Of a DNA stretch of 64,000 nucleotides, positions 24,013 through 38,454 are shown piece by piece (the stretch's first letter is position 1; each line of letters starts with the position of its first letter). Location of the stretch: NCBI GenBank assembly GCA_963969395.1, contig OZ017795.1, positions 42,699,063 to 42,763,062 of the forward strand. Reading direction: 5' to 3'. This stretch comes from Pseudoscleropodium purum (taxonomy: Eukaryota > Streptophyta > Bryopsida > Hypnales > Brachytheciaceae). The notes beneath the pieces are model-generated. The model worked only from the letters and a program-made list of their open reading frames with translations, did no database searches and had not been told where the DNA came from. The position numbers and the translations under genes are program-made.

Positions 24013-26359
24013 TCCGCGATGCCTATTTCCATTTCATCCCTTCTTCCATCCAGTCCAGTCCAGTCGTCACTGAAGTAGATGGAAGGGGAGTGAAGCCATT
24101 GCCGGTACTTCAATTCCATGAGATGGGTCCGGCAAGAGCAGGCAACCGGGAGGAGACGTACAGACAGACAGACAGAGCGGCGTCAGGTAGGCGCTCGGTC
24201 GTCGTTTCACGGTGATCGGTTGCATACGAAGAGAGAAATTCAACTCCAGCCGGCTTCGTTTTGAGGTTGGCGTGAACGAAGAGTGCATTCGTTCCAGGTC
24301 CCACATCCAAGCCTAATTCACTAAACAAGTGTGAAGGGCAGCCTGTTCACGTTGCAGACCCCCCAGCAAGCGAGGACATGTGAGTTGTTCGCAGCCCTGT
24401 TTCGACGGGACGGGTGGGTATTCTCTTGTTGTTGCCGATCAGGAGGTCCAGACCGTCTCCGCAGTTGGCAATGGTTGAATGGATTACCTACTGGGATGAG
24501 GAATTCGGCTATCACTCTGGCGAGTCCTTGGAGGACCACAGTGCATTTTTTGGTCCAATGGTTTCGGAGATTCGGTTCGCATCGCCATCTGCAGATTCTA
24601 ACTTAGTGGTTAGTGAATGAAGTAGGTTTTCTTCAAATCGAGGCTTAGTGCCAATTTTTTCAGATGAGGTCGATTTTGTACAGAGCAGATTTGTAAATTA
24701 TTTTCTCTTGCGAGAGCTTGTAAACAGAAATTTGTTGTGCAGGACCATTGGATAGGTTGGAGGGTGTGGGGAATCTCGACGACCCTCGTGGACTTTAGAA
24801 GTGGATATGCTAGTGTAATTATGCTAATTTTGTTTGGAAGCATGTAACTACCAATTTTGCATGCATTTCCTGTTATTATTCCAGTGGTTTCCAGTGGTTC
24901 TCTAGATAGCGCTTGCAACTTTGAAAATTCTTAGGATGATGACAACATATTTGGCATTTGATAATTTGGCGAAATCCACATGAGGTTGTGTGCTCTCAAC
25001 TGCTATGTGAAATAGGCAAATAAGGTAGGAACACCCAAATGTGCCACTGACCTTGAACCGCCATCTATACTATGTGTACATTTTCATAGTTAGTTTTGTA
25101 CTTATGTGGAAGAAATGTCTTTAGGTCCAAACTTTGTTCCTTAATAACTTTTGCATATAGTATTCAAATGTCACGTTCTCTAGTGTGTTGGGAACTTCTT
25201 TTCACTTGCCAACAAAAACATATGAAAATTTGACTAGCATAATAATGGAAAATAGGCTCAGTAGCAAAAAGTGGTGGTTTTGGGAGTACCTACCTTAGTG
25301 GTGGCATGGGGGAGCTACAATGGGGCATACTATTTTCTTAATCAGATATGTAACAAAGAAACATCACTTGGCACTAGAAACTTAACGAAATTCTGAAACT
25401 CTCTCAAAGTTTTTTTATATCTAAACCTGCAACACATCTACAAGGAATCGAGGGTTAAAGATCCCCTGGCTTAAATTCGTTTCCCTAAAGTTTGACCTTC
25501 ATAACCGTTAGTATATTCAAAACTATGAGCTTGGATTCTCATTTTGAAACCACTCAAAAATCGAAGAAACTTCCATCATGAAGGGGCATCAAACAACTAA
25601 CATATAATATGGACATTCTCATTGCTAGGGAGCATGCTGCAAGATAAATTATATGATGAATCCTCAAATATGAGCTTTTTTCTACCACAAAAGGCATCCC
25701 ATATTGAGGTTTGAAGGTGACACACACCACGTTTGGGAGTATAGCGATAACATTCTTGAACCTTCTTCTTCGGCACCATTGGAGATCATTAAATTCAAGA
25801 ATTCTCAACATGCTCGGACTCTTCTCTTGCCATGGAGGCTTGCACCCTGACATTGAAAAAGACTTGGCATGGTGAGTTCCAATAAAGAATGTTATACACT
25901 TATACTGGCACTTTAGAGAGGAGATTGCAACATGTCTCCAAAGTAAACCTACACTGTTCGTACTTATTCTACGTGTACCATTCCACTACATACTACATGC
26001 AATGCAATTAGAGTGGGTCACAATAATTCTGAAGATCGAGGGCGGTGTGAGCTCAGAATCTTCATCTTATCAATAGAGCAGCTTCAGTTTCTGGAGATGT
26101 TTCAACCCGCAGTGCAGTTGGCACCTCTGATTCCTCCCCCCACAGTAATTGCACGGAATAGTTGTAGCCTACGCTGAAGGAATGGTTGAACTTACTATGG
26201 ACAGTCTTTGCTTGTACTGACCTGAAGAAGACGTACAGTACATGAGATGAAATCCGGAATCGACTAACCCAATGTTGCGTAGGGCAATTGCGTATGATTA
26301 AACTGCAGGTCCTAGGATTTGCCAAACATGCTAAGGGATCATTTGGTGTAACACATGCG
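24013..26359. other. Downstream region of ATL gene 1, no recognised gene
   Basis: The first about 600 bp remain GC-rich and are probably the 3' untranslated region and terminator of ATL gene 1. From 24.7 to 26.0 kb the DNA is of intermediate composition. The minus-strand ORF 25554-25853 (99 codons, Arg/Val-rich) shows no motif I know. Between 26060 and 26359 minus-strand frames continue from the P450 remnant, but no P450 block (in particular no haem-binding FxxGxRxCxG) is visible. Confidence 0.4.
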
Positions 26360-27308
26360 GGAAACAACCGTGAAGATATGAAGGCGTTGGAATCCGAGAG
26401 CACCCGCATGTGGGGGTTGGTCGCCACAATCCTCGAAAACCTCAGCTTGAGCACGATCTTGCCAGTCCTTACACGTACCCAGCAACGTCGCCGTCCCATG
26501 TCGACAATGTGGATGATGTTGTTTCGTGGCCTTCAACAGAAAAAGTGTTGCACGCGTCGATCAAAGATTGCATCCCACAGTGTGCACTCCCGCCCTTGAG
26601 AGTAGCTTCTTCATCCACAGCCAGCATCATGAGGCCCAACACATCATTCCCGTTGGATTCGCTGTGGCTCTTCTCGAACTGCTGTTTTCGCCCTTGGACG
26701 ATCTCTTTCAGTATTTACTTGAGCTCCTTGTCCTGTCGCCAAAGTTTGAGATGAGCTTGCGTCGGAAGACTCCTTCTCGGCATGCTTAACATCAAGTAAG
26801 AGTGGAAGAGATTTTTTCTGTACTCTCTTGCGGTCACTCAAAGTAATGGCGTATCTAAATCCCGATCTAGCTAGGATGCAGTTAACTTCCTTCAACATTC
26901 TCGCATGGATTAGTATATTATTTTTCATGGCAAGACTTTACTTTCACGTCACTGACCCACTGGACAGAACCTCAATGTTTCGTTCCTGTTCATTCATGCC
27001 CAACAAGGGTTTAAAAGAAAGATAACATCATAGTTGAGGGGTCAGGGAAACTTAAGCCCCGGGCTAGCATCGAGAGGATCTGATGATTGGGTCAAGGGCT
27101 TGTAATCATCAGATTGCGAAGTTGTTCAAATAATTTTCTTGCCTCGCTCATAGCTGCCCCCGAACGCAGTGCTAGAAATTATATCCGCCGTAAGATCCAC
27201 CAAGTGTTGCTGCACCTCCACTTCCAAGCCACTTGCCCCTATGAGCACTGCCTGCTCTAGATTCCTAAGCATATTTAAAGTGCCCTTCACCATAGCCAAT
27301 ATCATGTC
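26360..27308 (-). pseudogene. Cytochrome P450 (CYP72-clan-like) pseudogene
   Basis: An exon on the minus strand begins after CTCTTTCAG|GACATG at 27308 and encodes 'EVEVQQHLVDLTADIIS' followed by 'TAFGGSYERGKKI', the block before helix F in CYP72-clan enzymes. Further down come 'LPTQAHLKLWRQDKELK', 'ILKEIVQGRK', 'GNDVLGLM' and the oxygen-binding I-helix block 'VEGHETTSS' (about 26510-26536). 'CKDWQDRAQAEVFEDCGD' completes the I-to-J region. Lesions are a TAA inside 'ELK*ILKEI', a frameshift after the I-helix and another after 'GKKI'. The N-terminal membrane anchor, the ExxR helix and the haem-cysteine motif were not found. It sits between the two ATL genes on the opposite strand. Family assignment below the clan level is not possible by eye. 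Confidence 0.85.
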
Positions 27309-29359
27309 CTGAAAGAGTACGGACAGCAATTAAAGGAGGATTGTAAACCATTAACTATTTGCATGTGGAGAGTTCCTTTGATAGTATAAACATTACAACA
27401 AATTTCAGGCCTCAAAATGGTAGTCAGTGTACTAGTGCTACTCCAACTTCCTCTAAGTCGACCTAGAAGCCATTCTGCATGCAGTGAAATTGCAATTCAT
27501 TGCCTTGTTGGCACACCACACATGCGAACAAGACCTGCATAAATTACATGGAAAACATGCATGCTTTCTTATGGAACTTTTATGCGAACTCTAAGCAAAT
27601 GTGATGCGGAGGGAGGCATGATGCCAGCCCAACCACTCACATTGAACGTTTACAAGACAAACTTCGTTTGTGCCCTATTTGATTTAATTAATGAAAGTAA
27701 CAGAATTGTACAAAGATACCGGTATAAGCAACAAATGTGCAATTTTCAAAAAGGATTTGAGCGGTACAGAGTTAAGCATCTTCAATTCTTGACCTGCATT
27801 TTTGGAGGCAGGACAGGCTAGCTTTATAGGGTTGTTTCCTTAAAAGAGTTAATGCATGGCCGTCCCGACTCCCAACTGGGCCTCCAGGCAACCAGGCTTC
27901 GAAAACTTCAACTCGTCCATGCCCACGAGCAGTTAAGAAATGCCAGCGAGGTAATTCCGCTGGAGGGATATGTCGGTCCCTGCCTCTGTCATCATCGTGC
28001 AGGAGCCCAGGCACCGAATTCAGCCTCGGCTGCCGGAGCTTCGCCTGGAGCTGGGATAGGCTCGGGGCAGCCGATGGACGCGACCGGCGGAGCTATGGAC
28101 AGTCGTCCTCCCGTGACTTAGAGGGGATGTCGTAAGCTCCAGCCAGCCAGAGGCCGTCAGTCAGGGGATCTGCATTGATGAAGCAACAGTAATTAAGTTA
28201 CTCCCCTACTAACTCGCGCCATCGCTCTCCTTTTCTTTGCCCTTGGCCGGTTGGCCCTTGCCCTGTATCCTGAAGTCCTGAACTTAATTTAGTGAACTTA
28301 ATTCTGCAGCAGTTGTTAAAACCGCCGTGTTAATGCAGTAAGCTTAATCATGACTGCAGCTCGCTCATGAGCGCGCACGGACTCCTTTTGGAGTTCGCGC
28401 ACCCATCTCAGCTTAGTCGTACGAGGACGCCGGCCGACGACGAGGAGCACTGGCTCTCTGTCTGCTCGATTGTAACTTACAGGAGACGGTGGAGTAGGTA
28501 CGTAACTTTAGTTACGTATGTTGCTCTCACGGCAGAAGGACGGAAGTAGGAAGACTTGGCAACTTATTGACCAGAGGAGGACAGACTGAGTGACTGACTG
28601 TCTGGGCGGGTGGGACTCCCTCGCTCGCTCGCTCGTACGCTTAGCTGTCGTCCGTCGTGCCTGCAGCGGCAGTCGATGGTGGAGCAGGAACTCCGACTTG
28701 GCTTCAATGCGGCTGGCTTATTAGGGTTCCTTCAGATGGTGCTCATCAGTTTCTCGTAACTCAGCAATGGTAGACGAACCAGGAAACGTACGATGATGTT
28801 CTGCCAGCCCTGCTGCAGCATCCAAGTCGGTTATGATGGTGTCGACTCATGTAGAACTATTGATTTGCCTCTCGGGAAGGTTTAGACGTTGATTTTCCCG
28901 GTTGCGAGCTGCCGGGGGTTTGTGGTGAGTCTGGCGTGGCGGCGGAGGTGGGGTTTCCTGTGTTTGTGGGTGAGGATGTCTGCACTCTGCCTTCTTTGGG
29001 GTTATGGTGTACGTACGTTTTTGTGTGTTTTCCCCCCTGTGGTGAGGGTTGTGATGATCTCTCGATTTGCTGTCGGAGGTGCAGTTTGCTGACAAATGAA
29101 GCCGATGGGTAAGCTCAACAGCTCGAGTGAGGCACTGACTTGATTTGCTGGAGTGAGCACGTAGTCGAGGAGAAGGTAGTGGATTTGCAAACGCGAGAGA
29201 TTGCCAATGCGACGGGTTACGCGGTGGTGTCGTCTCGAATGGGAATCAGTCTGGGTCGAATTCGAATTTGTAGACCCCGACGACGACGACCTCGGAACCT
29301 TCGCCAGAGTTTGAAGGGGGATGCGCTGATGCGGACTTTTCAGGGCTCCTCCTGCAGGC
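27309..29359. other. Upstream and leader region of ATL gene 2
   Basis: GC-rich from about 27840 to the ATG at 29360. Short overlapping ORFs on both strands (27852-28121, 28889-29092, 29002-29361 minus) have no motif. The minus-strand ORF 27772-28014 lies upstream of the P450 remnant and could be its lost N-terminal part, but the resemblance is too weak to claim. A ctcgctcgctcgctcg run is at 28620. Confidence 0.4.
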
Positions 29360-32069
<2,710 letters not shown>

Positions 32070-32549
32070 CGCCAGCGTCCTCCATTCTCGACCCCTGGTG
32101 AGTTCGTATGTCGGAAAGAGTTTGGGCAACCAGATGCGGTGATTTTGTAGTCAGAAGAGGAACAACAACAAGAACAGCATGTTACATTGTACAATAACTT
32201 CATTAATAGGATTGATAGATGACCCTTGGGGGTTTGGACGGAGCAATATTTGTGATGGGAGCAGCCTAGAAGTTTGGTAACAACTCAGTGCACTGGGGCT
32301 TTATTGAGCAGGAAGACACTGGTTTATCACTGGTTTATTACTTGCAGTGATTCATTTATACCTCCCATTTTACGAGGATTTTTCTGACGTTTATTTTACA
32401 TTGCACTCAGGATCACTTTCCTTAATACCTTTCTGTGGACTCTGCCAACCCAGCCAAATCATGTTATTGAATGTGCAATTAATGAGTGAAAGCACATGGA
32501 AGGTAATTAAAGAGTTCACAGCACCTTCCGATTCAGAACAATCCATCTA
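32070..32549. other. 3' flank of ATL gene 2
   Basis: The sequence falls from GC-rich to AT-rich and probably contains the 3' untranslated region of ATL gene 2. There is no gene-like ORF. The TA before the MITE that follows is at 32548-32549. Confidence 0.4.
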
Positions 32550-33096
32550 AGGTAAACTTGCCTATGACAGGCAGAATGGCTGAGCTGTTCTATTGCCATT
32601 AACAAAAAGAATCAGATTTTTTTTTCATACAAAGACAAATGTGAGAAATGAAGGAAGCCACTAAAATTTTATTATTTCAATAAAGTATGAATTTTTTATG
32701 AATTTTCGAAGTTTGCTGTCCAGTTGGCCCAAAAAAGTCTATAGACTACCCAAAACCAGCAGAATAGTGTTTCCATGATGGTCATCTTACCACTCAAAGC
32801 AGTCATAACATTCTCTAACATGATTACAAGATTTCCTAACATTGACATGACATAAAGAAATAAAGAAATAACTTTTTATTAATAGTTTACATTAAAAAGG
32901 TGTTAATATTCTATGACATTTACTAATAACTCCATAACCATATTCCAAGGCTTTGATGACAACTACAAATCAACCTAATGCAGTCTTAATTCCATTTTTA
33001 AGAGAAAGTTTTTCATAGGTTGATAGAAGATTGTAATGGGGGGGATTCTCTAGGTGCCTGTCATGGGTGATTTGCCTATCATAGGTAGGTTTACCT
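32550..33096. mobile_element. MITE with AGGTAA termini and TA flanks (547 bp)
   Basis: The left end AGGTAAACTTGCCTATGACA and the right end, read on the minus strand, AGGTAAACCTACCTATGATA form inverted repeats of about 25 bp. TA is present on both sides (32548-32549 and 33097-33098), as expected for Tc1/mariner-type (Stowaway-like) insertions. A 26-codon-scale search by eye found no transposase. Confidence 0.8.
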
Positions 33097-33098
33097 TA

Positions 33099-33531
33099 GA
33101 GCATCGCCACCCTTACCTTGGACCTAGTCCCAAGCTGGGATATGATGAGCTTGAGCAACTTTTGTTTCCCCACTACAAAACCCTTGTCACCTTGGCCACA
33201 GAAAAAAAACGTTAACTTGGCCGCCATCTTCCAGAGTCCACTCTCTTTACTGCTACCTGAATTATTGTCAGAAAATTCTTGTCTTAACCTGTTTAGGACA
33301 CTTGATTGGGTTTAGGAAGCAATCAATAGTGCCACCGCTATCAACAATGTCAAAAAATTCAATGCATAACCGGAAATCAAGAATATTTAAAGGCAGTTCA
33401 CTGCTTTGGTGGGGGCTTGAGGGTGAGTATAGTTGGGGAAGTTAAGTAACACGAGCCCCTTTTACTTTTCAAGAGCCCGAGATATAGGCAGTTTCCTGTG
33501 CCTATTTTTCAGGGCAAGAGTGGAGATGCTC
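33099..33531. mobile_element. Tourist-like MITE with GAGCATC termini and TTA duplication
   Basis: The left end is GAGCATCGCCACCCTT and the right end AAGAGTGGAGATGCTC, with TTA directly outside at 33096-33098 and 33532-33534. A GAGCATCTCCA-type terminus with a 3-bp TTA duplication is characteristic of plant PIF/Harbinger (Tourist) MITEs. The left TTA overlaps the terminal bases of the preceding MITE, so this element probably inserted into that terminus. Confidence 0.8.
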
Positions 33532-33622
33532 TTACACTGATGAGGGTAATGGGCTTCACCTCCACTTGCTCCTCTGCAGGTACATGCTGAACGTGTAAGC
33601 CTCTTTCTCTAAGACTTATATA

Positions 33623-33779
33623 AGGTAACTCTGCCTATGACAGTCCAAATGGGAGCCAGCCCATCACAGGCAAAATTGTACTAATGGTATACATATTAAT
33701 TCTTGAAATGTGCATCACTAGAAATTTTATGCCTGTGATGGGCTGGCTCCCATTTGGACTGTCATAGGAAGAGTTACCT
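33623..33779. mobile_element. 157-bp MITE of the AGGTAA/TA family
   Basis: About 55-bp inverted arms, nearly perfect, begin AGGTAACTCTGCCTATGACA on one side and AGGTAACTCTTCCTATGACA on the other strand. TA flanks are at 33621-33622 and 33780-33781. The termini share AGGTAA and CCTATGACA with the 547-bp element nearby, so they are one family with different interiors. Confidence 0.85.
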
Positions 33780-35679
33780 TAAGTCAAGTGGGGAATTGTT
33801 CTGTTTCATTTTAGATTGGTGTTTCCAAACCGGGCACTCGTGTGATAAACCATGCAATGTGATAGCCCTGATGTGCGATGTCATGGTGCAGGCACTGAGT
33901 TACCAGGGTTTATGCTCGACTGTGCTTTTACACACGCATTACAAAGTAATATCATGAGGTCTGTAATGAAATGACGGAGGTAAATAAACGATCAATAAAC
34001 GATATACTGATAACTTATCCCTGTGCACAATTCATTGACAATTGACAGTGCATTGACCCAGAATTGACAATTAGGTCAGAACTGTTATAAAGTAATATTT
34101 GGAAGAATATTTTGGAATTGATGTACAAATTAAAGTAGTGGATTTTGAGTTGTAGATTCCATTTGTATGATTCGATTCATCAATGCTATCACCAATATTT
34201 TTTTATGAATTTTGAAAGGGAAATATCAAAATTCCTTCTAAATTTAATTGTGAGAAAAATATTATCATTTTTTGAGTAAAACTTTTTGTAATTTTAGAAA
34301 AAGTGTACTCTACTAACACCAAATTCAACCATTAGAAAGGACAACAACTTGATATAGTATCTCCACAAATTAGATGACTTTCATCCAAACAATAATGAGA
34401 AAGAAAATTGATTTTCAATATGTTTATTGTTTAGAAATTGGATGTCGGAGTACTTTTGGGTTAATACATTGAAAATTGTATTAAGTATTGCAATATTGCA
34501 CACATTGATTGATTTTAGATTGAAATAATTTTTTCATGTTGACAAAAAAATTTATAAATTACTTTTAAAGAGATCCTCCTCTTTAAATAGTAACTGTAGT
34601 GATGCTCTTTGTAACAATATTCATCTTTTGTTAAAAGTAATAGCCTTAAACAAGTAGTTAGTATGGGTGATACTAAATATAGTTCTGAGTGTATTGAAAT
34701 ATTAGTTTGGTGCAACAAATTTTGAATGTTTTTTCACTCTAATTTGTAATAGCATATCATGAGCTACATTTTCAAAATAATAATCTTGTTAAGAAAATAT
34801 TGATCACATGAATGAGACATTTGTGGTTCATTAAAGTATTGGAAGAATAGAATATGAAGAATTTCCAATCATTCAAACCTTGGGCAAATGTTGCATATAT
34901 ATATGTTAGTTTTATTTTGAAAAAAATTAATTTTATTGCTATTCTAATGGGTTATTCATACCCAATGTTAATAAAGCTAACTTACAAATTTAGAGCATCA
35001 AAATTTAAGTGAACCAATTCAATATTGTATCTATCCATATTTATCAACCATGTAAAAAGAGGTAGTAGGATTGGATTTAAGAACAATCAATTTTCAAGTG
35101 ACAAGTTCAATATTCAACTACCAAACAAATCCCTATCCTACATACTTTATGAATGATTCCCTAAAAAATCAAACTACTCTTTAAAATCTATTGAATCCTA
35201 AAACCATGTACAATCTTTTAGGTGAACATCTACTTTTTGTAAATACACTAATAAGTATATCACAGTTAGAAGGCTTCAAAAGTTGTTTTAAATCCACCAC
35301 CAATCTACCACCAATTTCACACTTATCTATGTTCAATGTACAAGACACTTGCTTGATTTGAAGCACTTTCAAATTCTAAAGATTGGTTTAAAGCCAAAAC
35401 AATGTTGGTGTATGTTGATGACTTTGGAACATTCCTTAGGAATCATAGGTGCATAATAGTGCTTGGTGGCAATTAAAAGAATAGTGAAGCAATTGTCTAC
35501 AATTCAAATTTTAATACATTTTATTCTACTTTCTTGTGCTTTTAGAATTTGAAGTTAGTTTTAAATTTGGTGGAGAATTGACTATATTGGAAAGGTCCAA
35601 GTGAAGAATGAACTTTGTATCCACAATTCTATATTAGCAATTTTGTTTCTTATTCTTGATCTGAATGTTAGCCATAAGG

Positions 35680-35945
35680 ATGATTCTTTTTTGAATTTGA
35701 GTCCAATTTTGAAATGAAATGAAGTTCATGAAGTCAAGTCTATTCCAATTTGAAAATTTTGATATTTTTGATATTCAAAATTTTATTGGATTTTGAATTT
35801 GGGCCTATAACTATGTTTTCTTTAGATTTTTTTAATAATATAATGATACAAAAATTTATTTATTTCATGTTCTATACTACTATATATACCTACATTGAAA
35901 GTTTACAATTTTTCAAGTGTATGTCATATTTGATATGAATTTTCT
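35680..35945. repeat. Dispersed repeat, relative of 45850-46135
   Basis: Collinear similarity with the region at 45.9 kb: 'gaaatgaagttcatgaagtc', 'gggcctataactatg', 'tctatactactatatatacc' and a terminal 'atttgatatgaatttt' each have a counterpart in the same order. The copies are diverged and non-coding. Confidence 0.65.
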
Positions 35946-37461
35946 TTACTTTTACTTCAACATCTTATAATCTTTGCAAAGAATTTCCCTTACCTACATC
36001 AATATAGTTCACATTGTCAAATTCTATACTTTCACACAAATAAAAATTTGTCCTCTGCCTAAATAATCTATTAGGAACACTTGAAGTTAAGAATGTGCTT
36101 AAGGTTTAAAATGTGTACTATTTAGCTAGGTCTTTCAACTTCCAAAATGTGAGAAAAAAGGTAGCAAAGGATACTAATAGTGCCATAACTCAATTCAATT
36201 GTTTACATTTTATCCTACTTCGAGGATGGAAAAAAAGAGCCATCATGTTGTATATCTTCCATTTAATGATAGATTGGTAGTCACACTTGAAGGTCTCGAT
36301 CAAACTCAAAACTCATCATAATTTCTCATTTTGCTCTAATTTTGTAAACTCTTGGGTTCCTATTTTTTCTTAAACATGAGACTTGAAAGATAATTTCAAA
36401 CTGATGATAAAAAGAAATTAAGGTATGAAGATGAACTTCTTCAATCTATAAATGACAATCTGACAGTGTAACACTTAAGCTTCTATGTTACACTTAAGGT
36501 TCCGTTGTCACGTTGGTTGGGAAAGAGTTCTAGGATCATGATTCAACTTTTCAGTCAGAATTTGTGATAGTATCCTCACATATAATATAAAGAATTATCT
36601 GCATTCATGTAAGGTTTATGGATGTGAAAATAAAAAAAAACTAACAAAGTTGTCAAACATAGGAAAAACAAATTGATGGCCATCAGATTTTGGATTCAAC
36701 ATGCAATTAGGAATTGTTTATACCCTCAAAATTACAAAAGAACAATTAGTGACCTAAAGATTTTGGTAGAATCTACCTTAGTTGGTCCTTCCATTGGTTC
36801 TAGCTTGTACATGACTAGGAGCACATATATGGCTTTTTGTCAATCGATTAGTATTTGATATATACTCATAGATAATTGAGAGACGAGTAGAACAGAGTCC
36901 CCTAAGAGTTGCAATCTCCCTTGAGAGTGGTAGTCTCCCACTAAAATTGTTCTTTTGCAGGATTTGTTATCAAGGCATATATGCATAAAATTCACATGTA
37001 TTTCTAGCAAATTTTTATTAAAAATCTCCTTAAAGATCTTATGTCTAGTACTATACTTTAAAAATTACTTTAAACACCTCTTTTTCTTATAGTGATTGGC
37101 ATACATAACAAAGCTTGAAAGTTATAACAAATATGAATCTTCCTATTATGAAGCAAGTGGAGTCTTCATATCTCATCAACTTACTAAGGTGTAGAAAGGA
37201 GAATGTTGGCATTGGGACTAAGAGAAGGGGTTGATACTAGTTGCATTAGAGTGTTTTTTAGGATATTCTACTTACATTGTAGTATTGTCATAGGGCAAGT
37301 TTTCACTTAGAGTCTTGGATAAATCTCCAAGGTTGAGCTTAAGGGAGCATAGATTCCTTGAACTTGCAAAACATTGCTCTAAGTTTGGTCGTATGTCTTG
37401 TGATGACCATTTTAGACCTTTTCTAATACCAATTCAAGATTGTTTCTAATTTACACTAAAA

Positions 37462-37619
37462 GAAACTCATGTATTTTCTTAACGCATTTTTTGTGACATC
37501 CAATTGTTTTTATGGCATATTTGATGTTACAACTAATGTCTTAATGTTATATCTAATGTCATTGTTAAGAAAAAACAAGTGAACTTCACAAGATAGTGTG
37601 TTAAAAAAACATGGGTTTC
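37462..37619. repeat. Small inverted-repeat element
   Basis: gaaactcatgtattttcttaa (from 37462) pairs with the minus-strand gaaacccatgtttttttaaca (ending 37619). The left side is preceded by cactaaaa, which is CACTA-like, but the right outer end is not a clean match. It may be a decayed MITE of about 160-170 bp. Confidence 0.4.
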
Positions 37620-38454
37620 CACTATTGTCTCAATTTATGACATCAAAATTGAATTTATAGGTCAAAGTAGTCAATGTTTGTTACATTAAAGACCAAATAT
37701 CTTTCAGTTTTATATTGTAGATTAGATTACTTTGGCAACCATTTTTTTTGCTTCAGTTATAGTGATGGCTATGCCATGTCATCTTACTAACTTGAATTCA
37801 TTTTGACTATCTTGGGGTTTTACATGACTTGGTCTTTGCTCTATAGTAAACTTAGGTCTCCAAGAAACTAGATGAACTATTTATCTTTTTCATCCATTGA
37901 GGTAGGAAGTCCATAATTTTCCCGTTTAAAAGCTAAAATTGAATTTTCAAGAGGTGGACTTCTTAAAATATTTTTTAGTAAATTTTTCCTTGAAAAACAA
38001 GTGGAATTGACATCTATATCAAGTCATTTAGAAATTTTTCAAGCTTTTTGGAATTAATTATGAAATTTTGAAGTTGAAATGGCATAAGGCTCTGAAATCG
38101 CATACCTCCTCTAAAGTACACCATTTGTATATTGCTAAAAACTATAAAAAGGAAACATGTTCAAATAGTGTACATTAAGGAGGTAGGAGCTTTTAGAACC
38201 TCCTACCTTCTTTTTCCTTTGAAATCATTAGCAAGTCTTTCTCCCTCTCTCGATCACAGAAGGTCACAGAAGGTCACACTGGCCTCTGTTTTTCCAGTGT
38301 GTTGGAGTCAACAATTGAGTTTTAGTTTCTGGAGATGAAATCACATGTGGGTTTCGGAGAATTCAATAGAAATTGGTTAGCTCTATTTTGGTATTCATAA
38401 TTTGAATTTACCATGATTTTTGATCAGCTCTTAATTCTCTAGTGCATGAGCTCT

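Larger units (their letters stand above)
33782..38454. other. AT-rich intergenic DNA without a recognised gene
   Basis: A mostly A/T-rich stretch of 4.7 kb. It contains the dispersed repeat at 35680-35945 and a small inverted repeat near 37.5 kb, listed separately. No ORF longer than 67 codons has a recognisable motif. Confidence 0.45.

Noticed and set aside
27772..28014. N-terminal part of the P450 on the minus strand
   Set aside because: The position fits and there is a loose resemblance, but no diagnostic motif is present and it lies in the ATL gene 2 leader region.
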